A program made the translations under genes and the position numbers. From positions 62,001-126,000 of the forward strand of contig CAUEEP010000822.1 of NCBI GenBank assembly GCA_958450365.1: a DNA stretch of 64,000 nucleotides, given 5' to 3'. Positions 22,795 to 34,199 of this stretch are shown here, one piece after another (the first letter of the stretch is position 1; the number at the start of each line of letters is the position of its first letter). The stretch comes from Mesorhabditis belari (Eukaryota > Nematoda > Chromadorea > Rhabditida > Rhabditidae). Below the pieces are notes generated by a model. It was not told where the DNA came from. It worked only from the letters and a program-made list of their open reading frames with translations, and did no database searches.

Positions 22795-23480
22795 CTTTCT
22801 CCTTCCTCTTTCTTCCTCTTTCTTTCTTTCTTTCTCCGTCAGTTTGTCCTTTTGTTTCTTCATAGCCTTCCCAAAGTTGATTTTCTTTTTTATCTTTTTA
22901 TTCCCCCGTTATGTGTCTTTTCTCCTTCTGTAAACCGTCTCAAAACCAATCTTTTCTTCCTTACATTCCCCTCCTTTTGGAATGTTTTTATTATCCGAGA
23001 CGGGTTTCATTCTCCCAATTCATTCATTTTCCTCTTCTTTCTTATTGAAATACCGTAGACTTAATTTTATGACAGTTTTATTTCCAATACAGTATTGAAT
23101 TCCAATACAGATCATTGAACCTTAAAAGTTGAATATGTTACCGTAATCCTTTTTGCTTCATGATTACCACCTGTACTTTTTGTACAGGGTGTACTTTTTG
23201 TTCAAATCTGTAAACGCATTTATTATTAGTAGTATTTCAGTCTTTTATTATTAATATTGTCTATCTAATCCACGAATTTCTAATAATATTGGAGTTGAAA
23301 TACAAATTAAAACAAATTAAACTTTGCATAGGGATTAGTACCCTAGATTTCTCAGCACTGATCTTCGAAATGCTCGAGCCAAGGCCTGGTTGCAGTTTTG
23401 ACGATGGGCTACTCTATAACAATAGGAGAAATCGACGAACCAAAGTGCGAGGTTTGGTTTGTTGAACTCACATTTATTCA
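22795..23480. other. Upstream region of the Wnt gene; no element assigned
   Basis: CT-rich and AT-rich sequence. No TATA-like element stands out. This is the likely promoter region, but nothing in it lets me place a start site. Confidence 0.35.
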
Positions 23481-23491
23481 TTGATTTTTAG
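23481..23491 (+). promoter_or_regulatory. Possible spliced-leader acceptor upstream of Wnt
   Basis: TTGATTTTTAG lies 15 bp upstream of the Wnt ATG at 23507. In nematodes many mRNAs receive a spliced leader at such a site a few bases before the start codon. It could also be the 3' end of an ordinary 5' UTR intron. Confidence 0.4.
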
Positions 23492-23506
23492 ATTCTCCCA
23501 ACTACA

Positions 23507-26500
23507 ATGTTGAATCAGTCAGCCGATCATCTTTCCCTTTCCAATCAATGCTCGGTCCTCGTTTTCATTGGATTCCTTTCAATCGGTGCCTTTGCTGTTA
23601 ACCAGTACTCACCCCCGTCAACATCACCACAACCGCCGATAAGAATGTTACAGGTAAAGTAAAGTTATTAGTTACAAATCAATTTTCAAACAGTAAAGCA
23701 CTTGCGTATTCATTCCAAAAGGTTCATTATTTTCTTCTGGGCATAATTTTCATATTTCTGAGCAAGGGGAGTGACAGCTCTAATTTTGGATATAGTTGAT
23801 TGAATTTAGACCATTTTGGTCCCACTTTTCTCGCAATTTTGCAGAAAAATCGATCCCCAAAGTTTGGGCATAGTGACGCATAAAGCATAAAGCATAAAGC
23901 ATAAGGCATAAAGCATAAAGCCCTCTCTAGCGGCAAGATTGTGAGGCATTTGATACCCGCCCCGTCCCCTTTGCCATTGGCAATCTAACTGCGAGCTCAA
24001 ATTTCTTGGTGTTGCGCTGTTCGATTTCAATATTCTTGGTATCATTAGATGCGTCAGGTCTTTCTCTGTCGATTGGTACAAAAACTATTTAAATTGAACA
24101 GCCCAACACCAAGATATTTGAGCTCAAAGTTGGATTGCCAATGGCAAAGGTGGCGGAACGCCTTTTATACGCCCCGCCCCCTTTGCCATTGGCAATCTAG
24201 TTAGATTGCCTAGTTTGATCTAGTGATTTTGATCTAGTTAGAACAAAGTTGGATTGCCAATGGCAAAGGGGCCGGGCGCGTAAAAAGGGGCGGGGTGTAT
24301 AAAAGGCGCTCGCCCCCTTTGCCATTAGCAATCTAATTTGAGCTCAGTACCCCGCTTGACTGTTCTGTAGACTGTGTTCCAAAGCTACAGTACCCGGATG
24401 ATGTCTAAGCCAGATCTGTCATTATCTGAAGGTTATCGAACATTTGATGGCGGGGCGCCTTTTATACGCGCCCCGCCCCTTTTGCCATTGGCAATCTAAC
24501 ATTGAACTCAAATATCTTGGTGTTGGGCTGTTCAATTTAAATAGTTTTTATACCAATCGACAGAGAAAGACTTGGCGCATCTAATGCTGTAAAGAATATT
24601 TAAATTGGACAGCTCATCACCAAGGTATTTGAGCTCAAAGTCAGATTGCCAATAGCAAAAGTCAAATGTCAAATGCCAAATTGGGCGCTGAATGAATTTG
24701 GAAAGATTGGTTCGGAAATCTATTAGCCCAGCTTGAGGAGGAGATTCAAAGTTGTAGTAATCCCGCAAAGATACATAAAACAAGAACACATAAAACAAGA
24801 ACTACAGTTCTACAAGTTGCGGTCATTCTATTGCTAGTTCGCTTTCAATCAATTTTCTCTTTTCTTGGAGAACGAAAATGTGTCAAACTCAAAGGTGACA
24901 CACGTATTTTTGATTAGTTTCTGTCTCTTATTCTTGTCCTTGACTGGATCTAGAACTTTGTGCTTTTTTGGATGTTCAATGCACTTCCAGTTCAATGTTC
25001 AATGATATGCAAATTTTAATGGAAAACAAAATCCACTTGTTTGTACTTGTAATCTACTTGTTTGTACTTGTAAACAAGTACAACAACAAGTAACAACAGA
25101 TATGCAAATTGCCTCTGCTTGTAATTGTAGAGGCAATTTGCATATCAGTTATCAATAAGTACTAGTTTTAACATTTTATTCAAATTCTCAATTCCAGGGT
25201 TGCCCGCCGGCTCTACTCCACTCGCGCTCATTTCGTCACGCGCAGATTTTGTGTCGTACCCAGCCGGCGCTGGTTGTGGCCGCCTATGAGGGGATCAAGG
25301 TGAGTAGGTATTGGGTTGGTGAATTGAAAACTGTGGACTATTGTCATATGTCACAGTTTGAGCACTTTCTTCTTTCAATTCACCAACCCAATAGTAGCAT
25401 ATAAGTTCAAAATCTCAAAAGTTTACTATTATTTAAATAATAAATCGTTCATTAGACTTAATCACATCAAAAAACGGATAAAAATTGATAAAAACCACTC
25501 AGTTTTAAGCTCTTGAAAGCTTGGAATACTGTAAATAAGGCACGGAAACAAAACCTTCTGTTTGAAAAGTCAAAACTCTGAAGATTTCTGAAAAATAGAC
25601 AGATTTAACCGACGATTAGATTACGGTATTTAGAAAGATTCAAATTTGTTATAAATTTGCTCAAATTTGCTATTTTTCAGGACGCTTTATCACAATGTGA
25701 GGAAAAACTCCGTTTCCACGCTTGGGATTGCACAAAGATCGGACATCCGCTATTGGATCCACCGTTGCTGAAATACGGTTTATTTGTAGATTTGATTTGT
25801 AGATTTGATTTGTATATTTTAGATATACTTTTAAGGACTAGATATATTTAAAACCTAAAATATTAGATAAACCCCATTTTGCAGCTCACCGCGAATCGGC
25901 GCTCGTTTGGGCGCTCTCGTCTACCGGAGCTGCTTGGGGAATCGCCACCGCTTGTATGCAGGTGATTATGAGCCGTACAATTCAACAAATTGACCTGTTA
26001 GCTGTTAGCTGTTAAGCTGCTAAAGGGATCAGTCTGTTAAAGACTTACGATGGACTGCAAAAGAGATTAAGCACCTACGGTCTAGCTATCCACTATCCAC
26101 TAGACACTAGACACTAGCCACTAGACACTAGACAGGGTGCGCGATAATTGTCGCAACAAGATAAAGTTCTGATTTGAAGGCAGACGAGAGCAAAAAAGGA
26201 CCAATTTTTTAAATACGGTATGCGTCAGCCGCAAAACATTCAGCCAGAAATACCCCAAAACATCCCAAAACATCCAGCCGGCTAATTGTTTAATAGTTGA
26301 GCCTTTTTAAGACCAAACGCCATGACTTTGGGCATTCAAATGATATAAAACGAGATTCACAATTAGGCTACACAGTCCTAGGAGAATCAGGAGACAGAAG
26401 GCTCAACTCGGATCGCATTGTTCTCATTCAATTTAGCTGCTGTTTAACTAAAACAAGTTTGACAGAATGCAGAATTTGTAGCAAAATTCAGCCAAATTTC

Positions 26501-29500
26501 GAGCAGAAATGGTCACAGAAATTTGCCAAAATCTGACGTCGAAAATCTAGCGAAAAACCTCTTTAAATTTTTGATTTATTAGAATTTCGATCAAATTCTT
26601 TCTTTGAATCTGCTTTGATTTGATTTTCAGAAACTTTCCAAGTCTCTATCTTGTGAGAATTGTTGTAGAATTGTTGGTAGAATCGTTGGTAGAACGTTGG
26701 TAGAACGTTGGTTGAGCGTTGGTTGAGCGTTGGTAGAACGTTGGTAGACATTCAAAAAGAATCAAATTCCAGGGCTGGCTACCAGAGTGCGCGTGTACTC
26801 CGACGGCTGGCGAAAAGGCTTGGGAATGGAGTGGATGCTCGTACGGGGTTCAGGTGAATGAAGGATTCAATTTCAATTATTTAATTGGTTATTTTTTATA
26901 AAATGTATCAACCGGACCGGGCTTGAAAATCAATAAAATCAATAAAATCAATAAAATGCCATCTGAATTCTTTCAGTATGGCCTAGCCGCTTCGAGAAGG
27001 CTTTTCAGCCGTGGAGCCGCTTACAAGTTGGTGATTTTTCTTTGAAATCTTAAATCACTTATCACATTTACTCAAAATTCTTGAATATCTTGAATATCTT
27101 GAATATCTTCAACTTTTAATGAAAACTGAGCATCTCTCGTGATCCTGTATGTCCAGAAATATGCTTTCTGTTTTACACATGAATTGCAGTCGGCTCTCTA
27201 TGAATACATAATGAAAAAGTGGCACTCAGACCAGAAATTATTGGGTTGATGCATAATTATCCGGACTTCTTTTTGCGTGCTTGTATCTTTTTTGTTTTGA
27301 AAGCTTTTTGTCTATTTCTTTTTTTTAAATATTCGTTATTCTTTAGTGAACAAAATGCGTGTCGACAATCATATCCATCTTCGCCATATCATGCTCTACC
27401 ACTTCGAAAAGGGATGGTCTGCCGCAGAGTCGTTTCGCGATCTCAAAGAACTGGAGAAGCCCCAACGGACTACCACGTCAATCGATCGCTCAAAAATTGG
27501 CAAACAAATAAGATCTACAACGATTTGGATGACTTGATAGACGATGTTAAAGCGTGGATTGCCTCCAAAGATCGTTTATTCTTCGCTCGTGGAATCGATC
27601 GTCTTCCAAGCAAATGGCAATCAGTTATTGATGTAGGCGGTGAATATGCTCCAGAATAATCAATTAAACATATTTTTCTAACTATTTATGTTATTTTTTG
27701 TTAAATAAAATCATTTATAAAAGAAGTCCGGATAATTATGCATCAACCCAATATGTCCTAACGTTCCAATTTCAAGAACTATGAGATCAGCAGTCATAAA
27801 AGTCCCAACGCCTGTCGACAAATAGTGACACTTGGAAGGCAATTTGAAATCTATTTTGGATTCTATTCTATTAGCTATGCTATGTCTCTTTTCTTGTCAC
27901 TTTCACAGCTGACATTTGCGCTTTTTTTTATTTGTCTTAGGTGTTCCTATTTGCGCAGATCACAGCCTGCATCCACATTTCTGTATCCACATCTCTATCC
28001 CTTGCTATTGTCATCCAGTGTTTCCTATCTTGGTTGTACCTGGTTCGAAGTCTTCGACTTGCTTGTGCTGGTGGTGGTTGCACTCTAGCCATCCTTTCTC
28101 TGACCGTCTCTGCCACTCTTGTGCTCCACCTCGTTGCTGGTCTTCTGATATGCCTCTTCTGGTCTCGTGGTAGCCACTCTGTGATCCGTATCGATCTGTA
28201 TCATCCATCTGTCGTCTTTTCTTCTGGCTACATGGTCGGTTCAGTCTTTTTCTCTCAATCACTTCCACTGGATCTCTAAGTCCCGAGAGCTGGCGCAAAT
28301 CCGTACTTCTTAAGTCCGTACTTCTTAGCGCCATACTTCTTAGGTCCGTACTTCTTAGGTCCGGACTTCTTAGATCCGTATTTCTTAGGTCCGTACTTCT
28401 TAGATCCGTACTTCTTAGGTCTTGGTCGAGCTGCGTCTGCCTATTGTGCCCAAGGAGGTATTTGCCGCTTTCAGATTTTAATTTCTTGATTTTAGCCCTA
28501 CTTCTTTTTCTCTCATCTATGAAAGATTTTATGAGAAATAGATATTTCATATCTTTCCAAATTACTGCCACTATCACTAGATTTATCGTGTATTGAGTAA
28601 AGCTCTTTATATTCTTGACTAAAGCTCAATACTACTATTTTCCTTGATGGTGCAGAGTCCGGGAATCGAACCCGGGTCGCCCGAGTGGCAGGCGAGCATT
28701 CTATCACTGGACTAACTTTCAGAGACGATGACGGAGTTGGCCGTGAGAGACGTGGAGGACGAGATCTCCCCGCCGGAAATCCGTCGAAAATCGCCGAGCG
28801 TCACAATTTGAAAGCCGGACGTTTAGTGAGATCTTGTATTAGTCTGTCCAGAAAGTCTTTTCTTTCATTTTTGTACTTTCGTTTAAAACCAACAAATGCA
28901 CCAATTGAACTACGGTTTATTTCATTAGAAAGGCCAATGATTTTTCTGCAAAATAACATTAAAATGGGGTTTAAAATGTCTTATGTCTGGATGTTTTTGG
29001 GCGCATGAAGTCGGGTGATCAAAAAGAGCGATAGACGGCTCGATAGACATGGGCACTACAAACTACAAACGGAAAATAGAAACGGAAACTACAAACGCTT
29101 CTAACTTGCTTCAAATCTGCCGGATTAATATGATTTATAGCTCAAAAAATAGAAGATCTCAAGAGCTTTCGAATGGAGCAAAGGACACCTAAAACACATC
29201 AATACTAAAGGAAGTTACAGTGGCTTGTAGCCTGGCTCGACTACGATTCGTTTCGAGCCAGGCTACAAGCCACTGTAACTTTCTTTAGTATTGATATTTT
29301 TAGGTGTGCTTTGCTCGATTCGAAAGCTCTTGAGATTCTCTATTTTTTGAGCTATAAATCATATTAATCCGACAAATTTGAATCAAGTTAGAAGCGTTTG
29401 TAATGTGACAGTTCGTCACTTTTGTAGTTTATAGTGCCCATGTCTACCCAATGATGCATTTTAGACACTTTCTGCTAAGGAAACCTATCTTTGTGTCAAT

Positions 29501-32500
29501 AGATAAAAGATAGAGCATAAAAAATTTGGTATATAGGTAAATTTTCAAAGGAAATCATTCAGCCAATATCTTCATATAGGTTTTTATAGGAAAGAAAAGA
29601 CTTTCTGGACTTTCTGGAAGACTAATATTCTAAATTGATTTTTAGGCGGTAAAGAAAAGCGTTCTTCAATCCTGTAAATGCCATGGAGTCTCTGGATCTT
29701 GTCAGCAGAAAACCTGCTGGAAGAGAACGGCCGATTTGGAGACGATTACCGGACATTTGATTGATAAGTAAGCTTTAAAGTTGTTGTTACTTTGTGCTAA
29801 ATTTGTCAACGCTGGTGCACTGTCAACAATTTTCTGGTGAACTAGAAAACTAGAACTAGATTCTCGTGAACTAGAACTAGAACTAGATTCTAGTGAACTA
29901 GAACTAGATTCTCGTGAACTAGATTCTCGTGAACTAGAACTAGATTCTCGTGAACTAGAACTAGATTCTCGTGAACTAGAACTAGATTCTCGTGAACTAG
30001 AACTAGATTCTCGTGAACTAGAACTAGAACTAGATTCTCGTGAACTAGAACTAGATTCTCGTGAACTAGAACTAGAACTAGATTCTAGTGAACTAGATTC
30101 TCGTGAACTAGAACTAGATTCTCGTGAACTAGATTCTCTTTCTTGATCCGTAAAGCTAAAGTATTCAGGTATCACCGCACAAGAAGTGTTCTCCCTGAGA
30201 CGAAAGTGAAAAACGCGGACCTTCTCGCTTTTGAGCAATCACCTGATCATTGTGCTGCGTGGGTTTAATAATAAAAAGCAAAGTAAAGACGATATTATAT
30301 ATTAATAAGAAGACGATAAATAAGATATTATACTAAATCTCTTAAAAACAGTACTTTTTAGTTCTCTATCTGCCATATTTCAATTGGTTTATTTGTTGTT
30401 TTTAAACGAAAATACGAAAAGGAATGAATAAGAAGCCCGTTTTAATGTTAAAGACTGACTACTCTATTCCTTTTTAAGTACAGATTTAGTGAGATAAACT
30501 CCCAGTGAATCCTATTCAGCCTGAGCTAAGGTGAGCCTGAGCTGAGCCTGAGCTGAGATGAGCCTGAGCTAAGGTGAGCCTGAGCTGAGCCTGAGCTGAG
30601 ATGAGCCTGAGCTAAGGTGAGCCTGAGCTTGAGCTGAGGTGAGCCTGATATTAGGCTTTTCAGAAATTTGTTGTTAATTTGTTAATTTGTTGTTTTTAAA
30701 CGAAAATACGGAAAGAAATGAAAAGACTTTCTGGACAGAAAGATAGAATTTCTTTATGTAAAGTACCCACAAAAAAAACCCTATTCAAAAGCTTCAAAAG
30801 CAAAAGCTCATTTTCAACTCTAAGATGAGAACTGAAGTTGTAGTGAATAAATCTAAAAATAAACCGTATTTTCAGTCGAACAGCTTCTCGTCGTGTTTGC
30901 GGTTGGAGAAATGAAACCCATTCACAGGGCGATTGTAACTCATTGTGCTGCGGGCGAGGGTACAATGTAAGTTTTACGTTTCAAATCCACCTCCTACAAT
31001 CCATTTCCTAAAACGTGTCTTTTTCTACCGTAATCTTGTTTCTACTTTTTATCGAATCCACTTTTTGAATCTACTTTTTGCCTGATTTTGTCTACTTTGA
31101 AATCTCGAAAACCGCCTATGGCTTAGGCTTTTGAAATCTATCGACGTGGGATTGGAAAATGTAGCTGACGATGAGATCTAGTTGGGGATTAGAGTGTTGA
31201 GCTTCTGTGAAAACTTGGAAACCGTAAAATAGTCATCAACTCGGCTCTGCACTACTATTAGAGAGAATACGGTAACGATTTGTACGATCAACAAACTCTA
31301 ATCGATCCAAATACCGTATTCTCTCTAATATTGGGTTGATGGAAAAGTCCTTTCCGATTTTTTGGGAGAGTACCTTAAATTTGTCCAATTTTGACGTTTT
31401 ATAGCTCATCCTAAAGCTGAATTCAAGACGGATCGATTGGTAAAAACGAGAAAGACGAAGGAAAAACGCGAAAAGCGGCGGTACTCTAAGGTACTCTCCC
31501 AAAAACTCTAAGGTACTCTCCCAAAAAATCGGAAAGGACTTTTCCATCAACCCAATAGTAGTGCAGTCCAAGCTTCGCCTAAATTGCTCGAAATAGATAA
31601 GATGATGGTACTTTCCGATTATACCATCCCATACCAAGATAGTTTAGACCCATAATATTGTTTTATCCACTTTATGCGTATGTTTATCTAATCCAAATTT
31701 AGCCCGAAACTATAACTTAAACATATCTGATACTTAAAATAGCCATATTGTGCTAAAATCGTCCAAATATCGTATACAAAAACGGATGGAGAGGTATAAT
31801 CGGATAGTATCCGAAAGATTACACAAAACAAACAGTAAAACAAAACAAAAAGTTACAATTAATTACGCATTGACTTGAAGAATGAAAGTGGTTGGAAAAT
31901 AATTCAGTCCGCCTTTAAATACGCGAGCAAAAAGATCGTGCATTTTAGAACTTCATGGCTGGCTGTCATAGCAAATATGGCTTATATTATCCAACAATTA
32001 TTTGACTCATTTATTTGGATCAAGAATTATTGGGTTGGGGAGAATGAGTCGGCGCCGAAATTTAAAGAAACTTTTTGCACCCATAAAACCTTCTTTAAAT
32101 ACACGTTTTGTTTCATCAAAATGGTCCACTATTTCTTTACAAAATGGCTTTTGAGAGATTCCACAAAGCTTTTCTTTTTTGGGATTTTATGGATTCCCAA
32201 ACACAGCTAATCAAAATGACAAAAAGTCCGACTCATTGCTTGAACAGTTTCTTCCACATAAACCTCCTTTGGTGTTTATATAAAAAGATAGAGCACACTC
32301 AATTACATAAGTTACCAAATTTTCAGGAAGATCCCTCCAACCGTTTACTCTAGATGACAGTTTATCGATTTTGTGAAAAAATGATCCTTTGTTGAGTTGA
32401 GGCGCTGTTTGAGTTCTCTTTTAAATATTATTTTGTAGAGAATTAGTTACCCTTCTACGGATATCAAACGCATATCATTTGACAAAGTCTGCTATAAGTT

Positions 32501-33873
32501 TTAGAAATTTCTTTCATTTTCGGCGCCGACTCATTCTCCCCAACCCAATATATGCTCAAAATTATCCAAATAATTATTTGTACGATCAACAAACTCTAAT
32601 CGATCCAAATACCGTATTCTCTCTAATAGTAGTGCACCCTGAGCGTCGCCTAAATTGCTCGAAATCTCGAAAACCGCTTATCAGAGCCTATCGATGTGGG
32701 GTCGGGAAATGTAGCTGACGATGAGATCTTGTGGGGGATTTGAGTGTTGAGCTTCTATGGAAACTTGGAAACCGTAAAATAGTCATCAACTCCGCTCAGC
32801 CGGGTGCACTACTATTAGAGAGAAAATGGTGTTTTAAACTGTTCTAAAGTGTTTTAAAGTGTTTTCTAGTATTCACTTTTACTTTAAAGTACAGTAAATA
32901 TATGATAGATATGGTAATCTGTTCTTTGATAGAAAAAAAAGCACATACCGTATTCTCTCTAATAGTAGTGTTGTGCAGTGTCGTGCGAGAATACCGATAG
33001 GGGCGTTGATTATTAGATATTTATTCTGAATCTAGCAAGAAATACAATAAAATAGGATTAATCGTTGGTTCAGTGTTTCATGGCAATACAAAAGGAATAC
33101 GAAAGGAATACGGAGAGAATATGAAAAGTGCCCCTGTAAAGTGGGCTCCGACCCTTTTATCCGTCCCTTTATCTTAAAAGCAATCTTTCAGAGGCGGGAC
33201 AAGAAAACCAGACATTCAAATCAAAACATTAAATAAGATTCCACAGAAAAGAACCACTTTTCTGTACAAGTGTATTCTCTCTAATAGTAGTGTATTCTTT
33301 CTTTGTTCCTGGAGGAACTATGAAGTTATCTTTTATTGTAAGGTTGGAACTAGAGCAGATCAAAAACTCGTGTGCCGCCAGGACTCGAACCCGCGACCTA
33401 AATTGCTCGAAATCTCGAGAACCGCTTATCAGAACCTATCGATGTGGGGTCGGAAAATGTAGCTGACGATGAGATCTTATGGGGGATTAGAGTGTTGAGT
33501 TTCTGCAAGAGCTTGGAAACCGTAAAATAGTCACTAACTCGGCTCGGCGGGGTGCACTATTATTAGAGGGAATACGGTAATGATTTGTACGATCAACACG
33601 CTCCAATCGATCCCAATAATTATTTGTACGATCAACACACTCTAATTTCTACACAACAGGACTAAATCAACTCAAATTTTTAAGTTTAGCAATTTTAATT
33701 TTAACATTCAATTCTTTTCATTCAATTTTTTTTCATTCAATTTTCCAATTTCACATTTTTTCTAGGTAACCCATGAAGTAATCCCGTACAAATGCGATTG
33801 CAAATTCGTTTGGTGTTGTCAATTGGTGTGCAACGAATGTTTACAACACCGCTGGACGTCGACTTGTTTGTGA
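23507..33873 (+). CDS. Wnt secreted signalling ligand, complete, 11 exons
   Basis: Encodes a secreted lipid-modified ligand for Frizzled receptors. Exons: 23507-23653, 25198-25299, 25681-25777, 25885-25961, 26773-26853, 26977-27026, 28723-28825, 29646-29767, 30169-30258, 30876-30966, 33766-33873, total 1068 bp, 355 residues, normal for Wnts, with every junction in frame. The N-terminus has a hydrophobic signal peptide (VLVFIGFLSIGAFA). Landmarks are AAYEGIK, the RESALVWALSSTGAAWG block, WEWSGC, the Wnt signature CKCHGVSGSC containing the serine that Porcupine acylates, SPDHC, CCGRGYN, and a cysteine-dense tail ending HRWTSTCL. I count 24 cysteines after the signal peptide, as expected. NETH is a possible N-glycosylation site. 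Introns are loaded with MITEs and minisatellites. Which Wnt orthologue it is cannot be settled by eye. AATAAA follows at 33937. Confidence 0.95.
23944..24665. mobile_element. Fold-back element with CCAAT, GC-box and TATA words, locus 2
   Basis: Several inverted modules built from TTTGCCATTGGCAATCTAAC and its complement lie in Wnt intron 1. TATAAAA words occur at 24163-24169 (minus), 24298-24304 (plus) and 24460-24466 (minus), each next to a GC-box such as GGGGCGGGG and within about 50 bp of CCAAT. The block at 24349-24450 is shared with about 3693-3790 at locus 1. Confidence 0.78.
25311..25391. mobile_element. 81-bp mariner-end MITE beside a Wnt splice donor
   Basis: TTGGGTTGGTGAATTGAAA and TTTCAATTCACCAACCCAA are inverted ends with TA on both sides (25309-25310, 25392-25393). 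It is a minimal two-ended derivative of the longer elements at 41121 and 43877. It starts 11 bp after the end of Wnt exon 2. Confidence 0.92.
27241..27751 (+). mobile_element. 511-bp mariner deletion derivative in Wnt intron 6
   Basis: Inverted ends TTGGGTTGATGCATAATTAT and its complement are flanked by TA. Inside are an N-terminal transposase piece (HIMLYHFEKGWSAAESFRDL, from about 27385) and, in another frame, a C-terminal piece ending RLPSKWQSVIDVGGEY with stop at 27657-27659. The whole catalytic core is missing, so it is a non-autonomous internal-deletion form. Confidence 0.88.
28298..28425. repeat. 15-bp repeat (ACTTCTTAGGTCCGT) in Wnt intron 6
   Basis: About eight copies with small variants (AGATCCGT, AGCGCCAT). 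On the minus strand the unit reads as a repeated RSTDL pattern, part of an open frame to 28577 that I do not take to be a gene. Confidence 0.85.
28651..28721 (-). tRNA. tRNA-Gly(GCC)-like gene, probably a pseudogene
   Basis: The minus strand reads GTGATAGAATGCTCGCCTGC, then CAC, and later GGGTTCGATTCCCGG: D-arm, anticodon loop with GCC, and a perfect T-arm as in tRNA-Gly(GCC). The 3' acceptor strand is ACTCTGC plus A. The 5' acceptor strand (TGAAAGT) pairs at only four of seven positions, and the D-stem has one mismatch. It therefore looks eroded at its 5' end, where it abuts the splice acceptor of Wnt exon 7 (28723). Function is doubtful. Confidence 0.75.
28839..29625. mobile_element. 787-bp MITE that fills Wnt intron 7
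   Basis: Ends TTAGTCTGTCCAGAAAG and CTTTCTGGAAGACTAA are inverted with TA on both sides (28837-28838, 29626-29627). Inside, 29040-29450 is a second long palindrome centred on CGACTACGATTCG near 29245. Partial relatives occur around 45.4-46.2 kb. The element leaves only 13 bp of intron on the left and 18 bp on the right. Confidence 0.85.
29838..30140. repeat. Minisatellite of GAACTAGAACTAGATTCTCGT units in Wnt intron 8
   Basis: Irregular array of GAACTAG words with ATTCTCGT or ATTCTAGT spacers, ending 28 bp before the exon 9 start. It makes up three quarters of the intron. Confidence 0.93.
30520..30652. repeat. GAGCCTGAGCTGAG repeat in Wnt intron 9
   Basis: About nine units of GAGCCTGAGCTAAGGT and GAGCCTGAGCTGAGAT types. 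Confidence 0.9.
31331..31555. mobile_element. 225-bp MITE nested in another MITE (Wnt intron 10)
   Basis: Ends TTGGGTTGATGGAAAAGTCC and GGACTTTTCCATCAACCCAA with TA at 31329-31330 and 31556-31557. The flanks CCGTATTCTCTCTAA and GTAGTGCA rejoin into the end of the ACCGTATTC MITE, showing the order of insertion. The inner arms pair through GATTTTTTGGGAGAG. Confidence 0.9.
32030..32548. mobile_element. 519-bp MITE with TTGGGTTGGGGAGAATG ends (Wnt intron 10)
   Basis: Inverted ends include GAGTCGGCGCCGAAA and its complement, with TA on both sides (32028-32029, 32549-32550). The interior shows no recognisable transposase. Confidence 0.9.
32611..32829. mobile_element. ACCGTATTCTCTCTAATAG MITE, complete copy (Wnt intron 10)
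   Basis: Same family as 16209-16430. More degraded copies follow at about 32947-32970, 33265-33300 and 33400-33580, so the intron has been hit repeatedly by this family. Confidence 0.85.
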
Positions 33874-33936
33874 AAACTTTTCCGAACTCAAATCATTTGA
33901 AATTTTTGAATTCTGTACGGGTTTTGCTTGTCAACA

Positions 33937-33942
33937 AATAAA
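33937..33942 (+). terminator. Wnt polyadenylation signal AATAAA
   Basis: AATAAA lies 64 bp after the stop codon, followed by a T-rich stretch, a normal distance for a nematode 3' UTR. Confidence 0.6.
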
Positions 33943-34199
33943 TTTGCGTTTATTTTTTGCGGGAAACTGCGGGAAACTTGTGAAATTATTGTCTTGAGTG
34001 GCCGGTTTGAGCTCGCGAATGACTGGTGTAATAGGACTCGTCGTCTTCTCTGAAAAATAACGATGAATTGGATATTAAGATCAAAATGAATACTATAGAC
34101 TCTATTAGTAAGAGTTTATAATATTCAATCGATTGATTGCATTCAGGCAATTGCATTGCAATGTGCTTGAGAACAAGGGCAGACCGTAGCTTGCAAGCT

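Noticed and set aside
27189..27240. Segment after a TTGCAG that could be another Wnt exon interrupted by a transposon
   Set aside because: Joining exon 26977-27026 directly to 28723 restores the reading frame and the Wnt pattern, while including this piece gives stops. The mariner is therefore intronic and the Wnt gene intact.
28011..28577. 188-codon minus-strand open frame in Wnt intron 6
   Set aside because: It is driven partly by the 15-bp array and shows no recognisable domain; no splice partner found.
29702..30238. Ser-rich 178-codon minus-strand frame
   Set aside because: Antisense of the Wnt exons and of the intron 8 minisatellite.
33375..33402. tRNA gene suggested by GGACTCGAACCCGCGACCT
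   Set aside because: Only the T-arm side is present; no anticodon or D-arm follows, so it is a fragment inside a MITE-rich region.
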